DNA of 64,000 nt. It comes from Oscillospiraceae bacterium (GTDB lineage: Bacteria > Bacillota > Clostridia > Oscillospirales > CAG-272). Where the stretch lies: contig SVSI01000007.1 of assembly GCA_015064385.1 (NCBI GenBank), positions 1-64,000 of the forward strand, in the 5' to 3' direction. Below the pieces are notes generated by a model. It made no database searches and had not been told where the DNA came from. It saw nothing but the letters and a program-made list of their open reading frames with translations. Both the position numbers and the translations under genes were made by a program. Positions 8,199 through 16,240 of the stretch are shown piece after piece; positions within the stretch are counted from its first letter, which is position 1; each line of letters begins with the position of its first letter.

Positions 8199-9768
8199 CG
8201 TTTTCTACCGTCCTTTCCTGATCATTTACGCCTTCAAGGACATAATCGGTCTCCTTTGCGCGTGCCATAAGCTCGCTCTTTCTTGTTACGATCCCATCGG
8301 GAATTCGCTCAAGGTATTCAATAAAGCTGATGTGTCCCTCCTTTAAGAGGTTGTCAAGAGTGGTTATGAGAAGACTTTGCGAGAATCTTCTGCTCGCACC
8401 CGTGTCGATCACCGCGTCGATAAGCTCTCCGTCAAATAGGGAGAAGTTTATAGTGGTGCATACTCCATCGGATGGAGTGGCAAGAATAACGGGACGCTCG
8501 GGCGCCCAATACTCGCGCAAAAGCTCGAGGCGTATAAGCGAGAGCTCCTTCATAGCGCGTACGAAATTTGAGCGTATCGAGTCAAGAGAGACCTCCGATA
8601 TTTCGCGAAGCGCGAGGATCGCACTCGTGTTTGTCGGCGCTGTCTCACCGAGAACTACGTCGTTTGCACCGGTCAGATGCTTCGTGTTGTCGATAACCGA
8701 CTGTATTATTTCCAGGAAATTTTCCTGCATCTCGCCAACTCCAACGGTGGTCGCAACGCCAGAGACGTCTCCGCCACTCATGACCCCGATCGCCTCGCCT
8801 ACCTCGTTCGACCATTCGGGAATAAGGCGCTTGTCGTAAATGACCTTTGAAAACGCAGTGTCGATCATATGCTTCATCATCATAGCGTACGCCTTGTTTA
8901 TATATTTCTGATTCTGTATCAGCTCCGTAATAGGAGAGGAACCGAAAAAGCTGTTCTTTACCTTGTCCCATACGAATGAAACGATGGGATAAAGGCGCAT
9001 TTTTGTTTTACACGAGGAAATGACTAAGTTTTTGACCGATTTTTCCCAAAATACGAAGCCGTCCTCGTCTCTGGAGAATTTTATCAGATAGGTTGCCTTG
9101 CGGCAGTCGGCGTCGTCGATCTCCTTGCTTGAGTATTCACCGGCAAGAGATTCGGTATCATCGTCCGGAATGATTTTTTTGACGCTCTCGGCGTCAAGTC
9201 CTTTGCGAAGCGCCTCCGCTCTTAACTTGTTTATACTCGTTCTTCCCGATAATATAACGTAGTCCTGCGACTGTATGTCGTCAAGATTTGCATCGGCAAC
9301 GAATACATTGGTAGAGTCAAGCGTTTCGGTCTTGACGTCGCCCACGTATCCGTTCGCGCCTACGACACTCTCGTCCCAATAGCAGTAAAAAATACCGTTA
9401 CCGGTAAGGACGGCGTCTGTAAGCGCGTCGCGGAGCAGACTGTCAATGTTGTCAACGTCCCAGCTGTAAGCTGTCATTCTGTTAAGAAGGTCAAGCATAT
9501 CGGTAACCTTTTTCTTTCTCGGCGAAAGGTCGCTGTACGGCAGACTTCTGTTCACGTAGCGCACCGAAAGCTTGTAATAAAGTACCGCGCTTACGAGATA
9601 ATTGGTGATACGCTTGACGATGTTGAAAACGGGCGTGGGGAGACCCTCCGAAGATCCCGAGGACCACTGATCGCCGCGGAAGAATCTTTCGTTTTCGTCC
9701 ACGCGAGTGTAAAGTCCGATAGAGCGCTTGTGGCTCTTTCCGTTTTCGTACTGACGCCACGCGTCCAC
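8191..9768 (-). CDS. P22-like phage portal protein
   Basis: This protein of 525 residues (535 if translation begins at the upstream ATT) has typical P22-type portal features. These are NERFFRGDQW near the N-terminus, a TDAVLTGNGIFYCYWD segment, the NSFFGSSPITELIQNQKYIN stretch of the stem/crown region, and a helical C-terminus. Portals form the dodecameric ring through which DNA enters the shell, docked by the large terminase. The annotated start is GTG 9768, but no ribosome site lies near it. AGAGGTG is placed 7 bases before an in-frame ATT at 9798, and an in-frame TGA lies just upstream. The true start is therefore uncertain. It overlaps the scaffold-like gene. Confidence 0.85.
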   Translation of the reverse strand: MDAWRQYENGKSHKRSIGLYTRVDENERFFRGDQWSSGSSEGLPTPVFNIVKRITNYLVSAVLYYKLSVRYVNRSLPYSDLSPRKKKVTDMLDLLNRMTAYSWDVDNIDSLLRDALTDAVLTGNGIFYCYWDESVVGANGYVGDVKTETLDSTNVFVADANLDDIQSQDYVILSGRTSINKLRAEALRKGLDAESVKKIIPDDDTESLAGEYSSKEIDDADCRKATYLIKFSRDEDGFVFWEKSVKNLVISSCKTKMRLYPIVSFVWDKVKNSFFGSSPITELIQNQKYINKAYAMMMKHMIDTAFSKVIYDKRLIPEWSNEVGEAIGVMSGGDVSGVATTVGVGEMQENFLEIIQSVIDNTKHLTGANDVVLGETAPTNTSAILALREISEVSLDSIRSNFVRAMKELSLIRLELLREYWAPERPVILATPSDGVCTTINFSLFDGELIDAVIDTGASRRFSQSLLITTLDNLLKEGHISFIEYLERIPDGIVTRKSELMARAKETDYVLEGVNDQERTVENDE

Positions 9769-9819
9769 TACGCTTTTGTTCTTTTCTGATCTAAAAATAA
9801 CTGTTCACCTCTCTTTTTG

Positions 9820-10002
9820 TTAGTCGTATCTTATAAGATCTATAAGACGTCTTTGGTCGCCGCCGCGATCTTTTTTGCTCTTTGATGCTCGTCCGCGGCG
9901 GTGATAGATAACAAGGTGAGCAATCAGGTTGCCGAAAAATGAGGAAAGAGTTCCCGCAAAAAATACGGCAAAAATTAGAAAAAATAGTGTGATCAAAGTC
10001 AT
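9820..10002 (-). CDS. Small single-span membrane protein in phage cassette
   Basis: This 60-residue protein has one hydrophobic segment (about residues 3-30) followed by a strongly basic cytoplasmic tail (RRGRASKSKKDRGGD). It lies between the large terminase and portal genes, with a GGAAAG ribosome site before ATG 10002. The layout recalls small phage membrane proteins of unknown role. A holin is possible but would need more than one short gene to support it. No family is recognised. Confidence 0.5.
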   Translation of the reverse strand: MTLITLFFLIFAVFFAGTLSSFFGNLIAHLVIYHRRGRASKSKKDRGGDQRRLIDLIRYD

Positions 10003-10078
10003 AACGCTGTCTTTCCTTTCATTTAAGCAGACTTTTTATCTTTTCGCCGCGCACAGCCGATCTCGCGCGAGCGAAATA

Positions 10079-11446
10079 TTAAAAACGAAGGAGAGCTTCG
10101 GCAAGCGTTTCTTTTTTGCGTGAGAAGAATTCGTCCGCAAGGGAACGTATGCTCTCGGGCTTTTCATTTTCGGGAAGAAACGCCATAACGCCGTAACGAA
10201 GCGCCTCGGGGAGATGTGTTACAGAGTGCGGCTCCCCCGAAGCGTCCTCGGGATTTCTCCTGTCGTGAAGCAGAGCAGGTAAGCACCGTATGAGCTCGGT
10301 AGCGTTTTGGAATATAGAGAGCTTTGAAGAATAATCGTTACCGCTGCTTGAAAGAAGCTCTCTTAAATACCGCCACCCGATAACGCGTCTGTTGTCTGCC
10401 TTGATAAGAGGCGGTAGGTCCTTGACTGAGCTCATAATCTCCACTCCGCTCAGTCCCGAATCCTGCCGTCTGTTCCATAGATCGGGTGATGCTACTATAA
10501 ATTCGGTGCTTTTGTCGCAGTGCGCCGCGGTCAGCTCGGCGGCTTTTGAAAGCGTGAGACCGCTGACAGCAAGCTCTCTTTCAACGAAAATATTTCCGGA
10601 AGTGTCCGAAGCGAGCCAGACGACGGCAAGCATATCGAAGCCGTAGTCCATTGCCGCCCAGTGCCGAGCGCAGTGCTTTGTGTCAAAGGGAGCAATAACG
10701 TGCTTGTCCCTTGAAAATTCCGAGAAGAACTGTCCCTCAAAAATATCCCAATTTCCGCACAGCCACGCCTGTTTAAGGGCGTCGGGGAGACTTTCCAGTC
10801 CTCGCACGTAATCCGGATCGGAATTTACCAAAACGTGATTGTCATATACCTTAGCCGGTATGAAGCTGTAATCCGCCGGATCTTCGTTTGATCTGAAGCA
10901 TCTGTCTATAAAAAGCCGTTTTACCCAAGCGTGACCAACACCGCCGGGATTGCATGTGAGATACATTCTTTTCGGATGTGAATTTGGACCTCTCAGGCAC
11001 GCCTTGAGAGTTGAAAACTGATATTCGGTAAGCTGCGTTGCCTCGTCGATCGCTATAACGTCGTATTCCTGCCCCTGATAGCGCAGAACGTCGCGCTCGT
11101 TGTCCATATAGCCGAGCGAGATGCGACTGCCGTTGGGAAAATCGAAAACGTGCTTCGATTCGGAATAGGGGGCTACGTCGGATAGCTCTGCAAGCATTGG
11201 AAGTATGTGGTTTTCGCGAAGCTCGGAAAGAGTTCTTCGTATAATAAGTATGCGAATACCGTCGTAATGCAGAGCCATAAGTATAAGCTTTCTGCGAAGA
11301 GCCCACGATTTTCCGCCTCCTCTCGCCCCGCCGTATGCAGTATATCTCGTGCGGGACTCGAAGAAAAGCTTTTGGCGCTCGCTCGGTCTGCCTTTAAGAT
11401 ATATCTTCGTGGCAGACGGACTCTTTTTGGAGCGCTTACTCGCCAT
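10079..11446 (-). CDS. Phage terminase large subunit
   Basis: This 455-residue packaging motor has an N-terminal ATPase with Walker A GGARGGGKS (39-47) and Walker B VIAIDEA, followed by a coupling motif with CNPGG. The C-terminal RNase-H-type nuclease starts with AMDYGF, with further acidic residues (ASPDLWN and beyond) for metal binding. These are the normal parts for an active enzyme that translocates and cuts DNA. It overlaps the small terminase gene by 11 bp. All key ATPase residues are present, so the gene does not look decayed. The 76-bp gap to the small membrane protein gene holds nothing I recognise. Confidence 0.92.
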   Translation of the reverse strand: MASKRSKKSPSATKIYLKGRPSERQKLFFESRTRYTAYGGARGGGKSWALRRKLILMALHYDGIRILIIRRTLSELRENHILPMLAELSDVAPYSESKHVFDFPNGSRISLGYMDNERDVLRYQGQEYDVIAIDEATQLTEYQFSTLKACLRGPNSHPKRMYLTCNPGGVGHAWVKRLFIDRCFRSNEDPADYSFIPAKVYDNHVLVNSDPDYVRGLESLPDALKQAWLCGNWDIFEGQFFSEFSRDKHVIAPFDTKHCARHWAAMDYGFDMLAVVWLASDTSGNIFVERELAVSGLTLSKAAELTAAHCDKSTEFIVASPDLWNRRQDSGLSGVEIMSSVKDLPPLIKADNRRVIGWRYLRELLSSSGNDYSSKLSIFQNATELIRCLPALLHDRRNPEDASGEPHSVTHLPEALRYGVMAFLPENEKPESIRSLADEFFSRKKETLAEALLRF

Positions 11447-11792
11447 CGCAGGACGGGTCGTGCTCGCAGATGATTCTTACCGTGTCTTTTCCTTCACCGC
11501 TTATAGAATTGTTGAAATCGGTGATGAAGGACATATTCGCCGCAGAGTTGGGGAACTTCGTGTTGAGCGCTTCGTCGATAAAGGTGGACTGTGCGATATC
11601 GAACATAAGAGGGAAGGCAACTTTAAGATGTGCGAAATCGTTTCTGGATATCGAGCAGAAGCGGCAGAAGCCCGCGGCGTTGGGAAGGCGACGCGCCTTT
11701 TCGTTAGAGCAGTGCTTGACGTACGATTTGAGTTTTCTTCTGAAAACCGCCTCGCTCGCAAATACTGCGTTCGTTTGAGTAGATTCGGTCAT
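11436..11792 (-). CDS. Phage terminase small subunit-like protein
   Basis: This 118-residue protein contains the pattern RLPNAAGFCRFCSISRNDF, seen in small terminase subunits of clostridial phages, followed by a helical stretch ending in DEALNTKFPN and an acidic C-terminus. It should recognise the packaging site and load the large subunit. ATG 11792 is chosen because AAAGGAG lies 8 bases before it; the frame stays open further upstream but has no ribosome site there. It is the first gene of the cassette, 117 bp from a LexA-like box. Confidence 0.75.
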   Translation of the reverse strand: MTESTQTNAVFASEAVFRRKLKSYVKHCSNEKARRLPNAAGFCRFCSISRNDFAHLKVAFPLMFDIAQSTFIDEALNTKFPNSAANMSFITDFNNSISGEGKDTVRIICEHDPSCDGE

Positions 11793-11908
11793 TTCCGTAC
11801 TCCTTTCTTTTAGTTTTCTAAAGGTTTGCTGTCTTTCGGCTGCAAGTAAAGGATAATACGAAAGTGCTTTGCAAAACATAGCAAAATATCGCAAAGAGTA
11901 TTAACAAA

Positions 11909-11922
11909 AGAACATTTGTTCG
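11909..11922. promoter_or_regulatory. LexA-like SOS box
   Basis: AGAACATTTGTTCG (CGAACAAATGTTCT on the minus strand) contains the Gram-positive LexA core GAAC-N4-GTTC as a perfect palindrome. It lies 10 bp before the -35 of the rarA promoter and 117 bp before the small terminase gene. It could control either or both. Binding is inferred from the consensus only. Confidence 0.65.
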
Positions 11923-11932
11923 TAATTTGGTG

Positions 11933-11961
11933 TTGACAAATGACGAAATATGTGTTATAAT
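11933..11961 (+). promoter_or_regulatory. Consensus sigma-A promoter of rarA
   Basis: Perfect TTGACA (11933-11938), a 17-bp spacer and perfect TATAAT (11956-11961). Transcription would begin near 11968 and run through two palindromic repeats into rarA. Confidence 0.85.
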
Positions 11962-12009
11962 GATACGAAATTGTGTCCAAACACTGTAATTAAGGATAAA
12001 ATAAACCGT

Positions 12010-12064
12010 TTAAGTAAAGTTTTTGGGAAAGTTTGAAAACCCTTTTTTCAAAAAGGGTTTTCAA
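12010..12064 (+). repeat. Palindromic repeat, copy 1
   Basis: This begins TTAAGTAAAGTTTTTGGGAA and ends in a 28-bp palindrome (12035-12062: 13-bp arms, 2-base centre). It is nearly identical to the copy at 12088-12143 and related to a minus-strand copy near 32947. Confidence 0.8.
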
Positions 12065-12087
12065 TGAATATTTTCAACTTATTTAAT

Positions 12088-12143
12088 TTAAGTAAAGTTT
12101 TTGGGAAGGTTTGGAAACCCTTTTTTCAAAAAGGGTTTCCAAA
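12088..12143 (+). repeat. Palindromic repeat, copy 2
   Basis: This has the same 5' part as copy 1 with two substitutions. The palindrome at 12113-12140 differs from copy 1 by matched changes in both arms, so pairing is kept. It ends 8-11 bases before the rarA start. Confidence 0.8.
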
Positions 12144-12151
12144 AGAAAAAA

Positions 12152-13399
12152 ATGAACTATCAGAAAAGACCGCTTGCGGAGATGATGCGTCCGGAGAGCT
12201 TTGACGATATGGTCGGTCAGGAGCATCTGTTTGGGAAAAACGGCGTTATCAGAAAGATGACGGCGGGCGGATATCTCCCCAATATGATATTCTTCGGTCC
12301 TCCCGGTACGGGCAAAACGACCGCGGCAAGCATACTCGCCGCATCGAGCGATATGACGATACATAAGCTCAACGCCACCACAGCGTCTCTTGCGGACGTA
12401 AAGGACGTTTGCGCGCAGACCTCGTCCGTCTTTGCCACGAACGGCATCCTTCTTTATTTGGACGAGATCCAGTATTTCAATAAAAAACAGCAGCAATCTC
12501 TGCTTGAATATATTGAAGACGGCAGAATAACGCTTATCGCCTCAACCACCGAAAACCCGTATATGTACGTTTATAACGCGATAATCTCGCGTTCGGCGGT
12601 GTTTGAATTTAAGAGCGTCAAGGCAAAGGATATAGTTCCCGCGCTTCGTAAAGCCACCGAGAAGCTCTGTAAAGAATACGAAACCGATAAAACGGTAAGC
12701 GACGAAACGCTCGAAGCGATCGCATCTGCGGCGGCGGGTGACGTCAGACGCTCGCTCAATCTTCTTGAAAACTGCTTCTTTGCATCGGAAAATGAGATAA
12801 CTCTCGACATACTCTCGTCGGTGAATTCGACCACCGTCGGTAATTTCGATAAGGACGGTACGGTCCATTACGACCTTCTGTCCGCCCTTCAAAAGTCGAT
12901 ACGCGGCTCCGATCCGGACGCCACTGCCTTTTACCTGGCACGTCTTTTGGATGGAGGCGACCTTCTCGGCGCGTGCAGACGTCTTCAGGTTATCGCGTCC
13001 GAGGATATCGGACTTGCATATCCGATAGCGGCAACGGTCACCGATTCGTGCGTGAACAGTGCTCTGCGTCTCGGACTGCCCGAGGCGGCGATCCCGCTCT
13101 CACACGCGGCACTTCTTCTTGCTACGGCTCCTAAGTCGAACAGCGCGCATATCGCTTACGAGGCGGCGCTTGCGGACGTGAGGGCAGGAAAGGGAAGAAA
13201 CTTCCCGAAGATACTGCGTCAGGTCAATAATTTTGACGGATATAAATACCCGCACGATTACCCTAACCACTACGTAAATCAAAAATATCTTCCGGATGAT
13301 CTTAAAGGCGTAAAATATTTCGAGTACGGCACAAGCAAGAACGAGATAGCGGCAAAGGATTATTGGAATAATATAAAAAATAAGAACGGAGACAACTGA
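12152..13399 (+). CDS. rarA: Replication-associated recombination AAA ATPase RarA
   Basis: This 415-residue protein belongs to the RarA/MgsA/WRNIP1 clamp-loader-like family, which acts at stalled replication forks. Walker A GPPGTGKT (49-56), Walker B LLYLDEIQYF and sensor-1 STTENP are present. The C-terminal tetramerisation region includes RRLQVIASEDIGLAYP and KYPHDYPNHYVNQKYLP, both hallmarks of the family. ATG 12152 gives the standard N-terminus (RPLAEMMRPESFDDMVGQEHL). No Shine-Dalgarno precedes it; the bases just upstream belong to a palindromic repeat and an A-rich run. An SOS-like box precedes its promoter, which fits a DNA-damage role. The next gene begins 1 bp after its stop. Confidence 0.93.
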   Translation: MNYQKRPLAEMMRPESFDDMVGQEHLFGKNGVIRKMTAGGYLPNMIFFGPPGTGKTTAASILAASSDMTIHKLNATTASLADVKDVCAQTSSVFATNGILLYLDEIQYFNKKQQQSLLEYIEDGRITLIASTTENPYMYVYNAIISRSAVFEFKSVKAKDIVPALRKATEKLCKEYETDKTVSDETLEAIASAAAGDVRRSLNLLENCFFASENEITLDILSSVNSTTVGNFDKDGTVHYDLLSALQKSIRGSDPDATAFYLARLLDGGDLLGACRRLQVIASEDIGLAYPIAATVTDSCVNSALRLGLPEAAIPLSHAALLLATAPKSNSAHIAYEAALADVRAGKGRNFPKILRQVNNFDGYKYPHDYPNHYVNQKYLPDDLKGVKYFEYGTSKNEIAAKDYWNNIKNKNGDN

Positions 13400-13400
13400 A

Positions 13401-14303
13401 ATGGACGAAAACAAGACAGTATCCCCCACACCCGAGAAGAAAGAGAAGAAAAAGCGCTTTAAGGAAGGCAGAAAGATAAAAACAATGCCTCCGATGAGCG
13501 TGTTTATGCCTTACGTAATGAAGGATAGAAACGACGCTTGTAACTTTATAAGCGATTCGGTAGATATCACCGCTATTGAGGACTACGTTTTCAAAAAGCG
13601 TTCCGAAGGGCTTAAAAGCTTCGGTATTATGCACGTTATAATAGCGTCGTACGTCAGATCCCTTTCCGAAAAACCGGGCGTAAACCGCTTTATTCGCGGT
13701 CAGAAAATATGGGCAAGAAACAATATTGAGGTAATGCTCACCATTAAAAAGGAAATGAAGCTCAATTCTCCCGATACGGTCATCAAGATCTTTCCCGAGG
13801 TGACCGATACGGCTGAGGATATATATAATAAGATAAACGAGCTGGTCGTTGAGAATAAAAAAGAGGGCGAGAGCGACTTTGATAAGACCGCAAAGGCGCT
13901 TACGTCGATCCCCGGATTTATAATCCGCTTCGTGGTCTGGCTGCTCAATGCGCTCGACTATTTCTCGCTTCTTCCGAGATTTCTCACGAAGGTCAGCCCC
14001 TTCCACGGCTCGATGTTCATAACTTCTATGGGATCACTCGGAATCCCGCCCATTTACCATCATATATATAATTTCGGAAACGTACCGATCTTCATTTCTT
14101 TCGGTGCAAAGCGTACCGAGTGCTACGTTGACAGCGACGGCAACGTAAAGGAAAGAAAGATGGTAGATCTTAAGGTGGTTACCGACGAGCGTATCTGTGA
14201 CGGATATTACTACGCGGCATTCCTTAAGTCGATGAGATTTTATCTCAAAAATCCCGATAAGCTGGATTTCCCGCCCGAAAAGGTCATTCCCGATATAGAT
14301 TAA
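13401..14303 (+). CDS. E2 acyltransferase-fold protein without lipoyl domain
   Basis: This 300-residue protein resembles the catalytic domain of 2-oxoacid dehydrogenase E2 / chloramphenicol acetyltransferase. A basic N-terminus is followed by the MSVFMPYVMKDRNDA entry strand, the FGIMHVIIASYVRSLSEKPGVNRF helix pair, and FHGSMFITSMGSLGIPPIYHH. At 262-268 it reads DERICDG, where active enzymes have DHRxxDG, so the catalytic His is replaced by Glu263 while the structural Asp and Gly remain. There is no lipoyl or E1/E3-binding domain. It may be a non-catalytic or re-purposed family member. It is co-transcribed with rarA (1 bp gap), a pairing with no obvious metabolic logic. Confidence 0.7.
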   Translation: MDENKTVSPTPEKKEKKKRFKEGRKIKTMPPMSVFMPYVMKDRNDACNFISDSVDITAIEDYVFKKRSEGLKSFGIMHVIIASYVRSLSEKPGVNRFIRGQKIWARNNIEVMLTIKKEMKLNSPDTVIKIFPEVTDTAEDIYNKINELVVENKKEGESDFDKTAKALTSIPGFIIRFVVWLLNALDYFSLLPRFLTKVSPFHGSMFITSMGSLGIPPIYHHIYNFGNVPIFISFGAKRTECYVDSDGNVKERKMVDLKVVTDERICDGYYYAAFLKSMRFYLKNPDKLDFPPEKVIPDID

Positions 14304-14311
14304 TAAAGAAA

Positions 14312-14345
14312 AGCGCGATACTGAAAGATCAGTATCGCGCTGTTT
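14312..14345 (+). terminator. Terminator of the rarA operon
   Basis: A 12-bp stem AGCGCGATACTG/CAGTATCGCGCT with a 6-base loop, then TGTTTT. Confidence 0.85.
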
Positions 14346-14363
14346 TAATATAGAGTAAAATAA

Positions 14364-14390
14364 AAAACACCCGAAGTGATCGGGTGTTTT
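14364..14390 (-). terminator. Terminator of the trigger-factor-like lipoprotein gene
   Basis: An 11-bp stem AAAACACCCGA/TCGGGTGTTTT. On the minus strand it is followed by a T-rich tail, just after the stop at 14407. Confidence 0.85.
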
Positions 14391-14406
14391 GTTTTAAGCG
14401 TTTAAC

Positions 14407-16110
14407 TTATTTAGCTGCGGGAGTAAGAGTGATAAGCGCTACGAGCTCCTTCTGCATTTCGGTAAGCTTCTGATACTTGAATGCATTGATCGCGCTGTCC
14501 TTGCCGCCGTACATATAGTTAACGTAGTCTGCCTTGGTGTTGATTCCGAGGCCCTTGTACGCGTCCTTGTAGGGAGTGTAAGCTTCGTCGATCTTTTCCT
14601 TATATTCTTTGTTGGAAATATCAATTCCGAGAGTGTCGTAGAGATATTCGCAAACGAACTGCTCCTTTATAGCAAGGAGAGCGTTTTCAGCCGCGTACTC
14701 GTATGCCTTGGCATATACCTCTTCGGTTATAACCTTTTCAAAATCCTTCTGAGTGAAGTCGCTTACGGTGTAGTTAGTGGTATTGCTTCCGCCGTTGAGC
14801 TCCTGGTTGATGTACTGCTGAACGAGCGACTTGTAAACCTTCTTAAGCTCTCTCTTGGGAACGTCCTTAAGAACTACCGAGTCGACAATAGCGTTGTAAG
14901 CCGCGGTGAATGCGAGCTCGTCGTACTTGCCTTCCTTGTATGCGGTAACGGTCTCGTACTGGCTGCTGGTCTGCTTCTTTACGTACTCGTCGTTGAACTC
15001 GGGGAGAGTGGTGATCTTGCTTACGGTGAACTTAACCGAGATCTCTCTGCCGGCGTAGGGAAGGAAGGAAGCCATCTTTTCGTCCTTCTCGATATCTTCC
15101 TTGGAAGGAACGGTGAACTTTACTTCAAACTCCTCGTTGAGAGTCTTGCCTGCGAGTGCGTCGTAAACGGTCTTGATGTCGAAAATGGTGCTGAACTTTC
15201 CGAACTCTTCGGAAGAGAAGTCTATGTCGAACTTGCCGTTTTTGAATATGTCTTCAAATTTAACGGTATCTTCGTCCTCGGTGGTATCTTCGCCTTCGGT
15301 GTCGGCGGTGTCGTCGCCTTCGGTGTCGGCGGTGTCGTCGCCCTCGGGGGCATCTTCGTCCTCAGCAGCGGGAGCAGGAGTGTTGTCGGGAGTTCCCTCG
15401 GTCTTGTCGTCCTCGGTCTTGTCGCCCTCGGTCTTGTCGTCCTCGTCGGGCTTGGGATCGGGATCAACGAAAGAGTAAGTGAGAGAAACTACAAGATCCT
15501 TGTTGGAAAGATCTGCTGCTGCACGCGAGATCGAGTTTACGGTAACCTTAAAGGTAACTATAACGCCCTGAAGCTCGGTGGTCTTGTAATCGTCGGGGAA
15601 GGTAACGGTAACGTCAACCTTTTCGTCCTTGGTCTTGTCGCCGGTGTCATTCTTGTTGACCGTCGCACCTACGAGCTGCTCCTCAAAGCCCTTGTTGGTA
15701 AGCTCGGGTTTGTCCTCTTTCTCGTAAGCGCCGATGAAAGAGTTGGAGCCGAGAACGAGATCGTATCCCTCGCTCTTCATATTCTTCTTGGTCTCGTCCG
15801 AAATGGTGTAATTTTCGGTGCCGGGCTTTCTTACCGAATCGGGATCGATGTCGAAGTCGATGTTGAGCTTGTCGCCGTTTTTGGCAACTGCGTCCTTTGC
15901 GTCAAGCGCTACCCAGAAATCAAGGCGTCCCTTTTCGCGAAGCTCTTCGATCATATCGTCGAGATCCTTGAGGATCTCTGCTTCGTCGATAGATACGCTT
16001 TTGAGATCACCGACGGTGATGTATTTTCCGTACTTGCTGTAAACGCTGCCGCAGGAAACGACGGAGAAGAGCATTACGGAAACGAGGATAAGTGCTAAAA
16101 TCTTTTTCAT
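14407..16110 (-). CDS. Trigger-factor-like lipoprotein foldase
   Basis: This 567-residue protein has a lipoprotein signal (lipobox VVSC, Cys20). Residues about 75-195 form an FKBP-type peptidyl-prolyl isomerase domain like that of trigger factor (GDKLNIDF, FIGAYE, GFEEQLVGA, VDVTVTFPDDY). A long Asp/Glu/Thr-rich linker follows. After it come a second partial FKBP-like half (EFEVKFTVPS ... GREISVKFTVSKI) and a trigger-factor-type C-terminal helical region. The ribosome-binding signature of cytosolic trigger factor is missing. An extracytoplasmic chaperone or isomerase for exported proteins is the natural reading. The acidic linker contains short tandem repeats. ATG 16110 has AAGGAG upstream and a promoter at 16162-16190. 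Confidence 0.8.
   Translation of the reverse strand: MKKILALILVSVMLFSVVSCGSVYSKYGKYITVGDLKSVSIDEAEILKDLDDMIEELREKGRLDFWVALDAKDAVAKNGDKLNIDFDIDPDSVRKPGTENYTISDETKKNMKSEGYDLVLGSNSFIGAYEKEDKPELTNKGFEEQLVGATVNKNDTGDKTKDEKVDVTVTFPDDYKTTELQGVIVTFKVTVNSISRAAADLSNKDLVVSLTYSFVDPDPKPDEDDKTEGDKTEDDKTEGTPDNTPAPAAEDEDAPEGDDTADTEGDDTADTEGEDTTEDEDTVKFEDIFKNGKFDIDFSSEEFGKFSTIFDIKTVYDALAGKTLNEEFEVKFTVPSKEDIEKDEKMASFLPYAGREISVKFTVSKITTLPEFNDEYVKKQTSSQYETVTAYKEGKYDELAFTAAYNAIVDSVVLKDVPKRELKKVYKSLVQQYINQELNGGSNTTNYTVSDFTQKDFEKVITEEVYAKAYEYAAENALLAIKEQFVCEYLYDTLGIDISNKEYKEKIDEAYTPYKDAYKGLGINTKADYVNYMYGGKDSAINAFKYQKLTEMQKELVALITLTPAAK
15292..15339 (-). repeat. Tandem 24-bp coding repeat
   Basis: Two exact 24-bp units (15292-15315, 15316-15339) within the lipoprotein gene encode TEGDDTAD-type repeats in the acidic linker. 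Degenerate DDKTEG repeats continue beside it. Confidence 0.85.
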
Positions 16111-16161
16111 TTTGGTTTACTCCTTATATTTATACAATAATTGAATACAGATAACTGCATA

Positions 16162-16190
16162 ATTCTACCACATTATTTCTCGGAAATAAA
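16162..16190 (-). promoter_or_regulatory. Sigma-A promoter of the foldase gene
   Basis: On the minus strand: TTTATT, a 17-bp spacer and TAGAAT, about 50 bases before the start. Confidence 0.5.
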
Positions 16191-16240
16191 GGGGTTGAAG
16201 ACCGAATTTACCATTTAGACATAGTTTAGAAACAATTCCG

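Noticed and set aside
6584..11792. An intact inducible prophage
   Set aside because: No tail, lysis, integrase, repressor or replication genes lie next to the head cassette, and flanking genes are host genes with their own terminators.
12010..12143. A CRISPR fragment or transposon end pair
   Set aside because: Only two copies with different spacing and paired arm changes; it fits a dispersed hairpin element instead.
15292..15440. A CRISPR-like or satellite repeat
   Set aside because: The repeats are in frame within the lipoprotein gene and encode an acidic linker.
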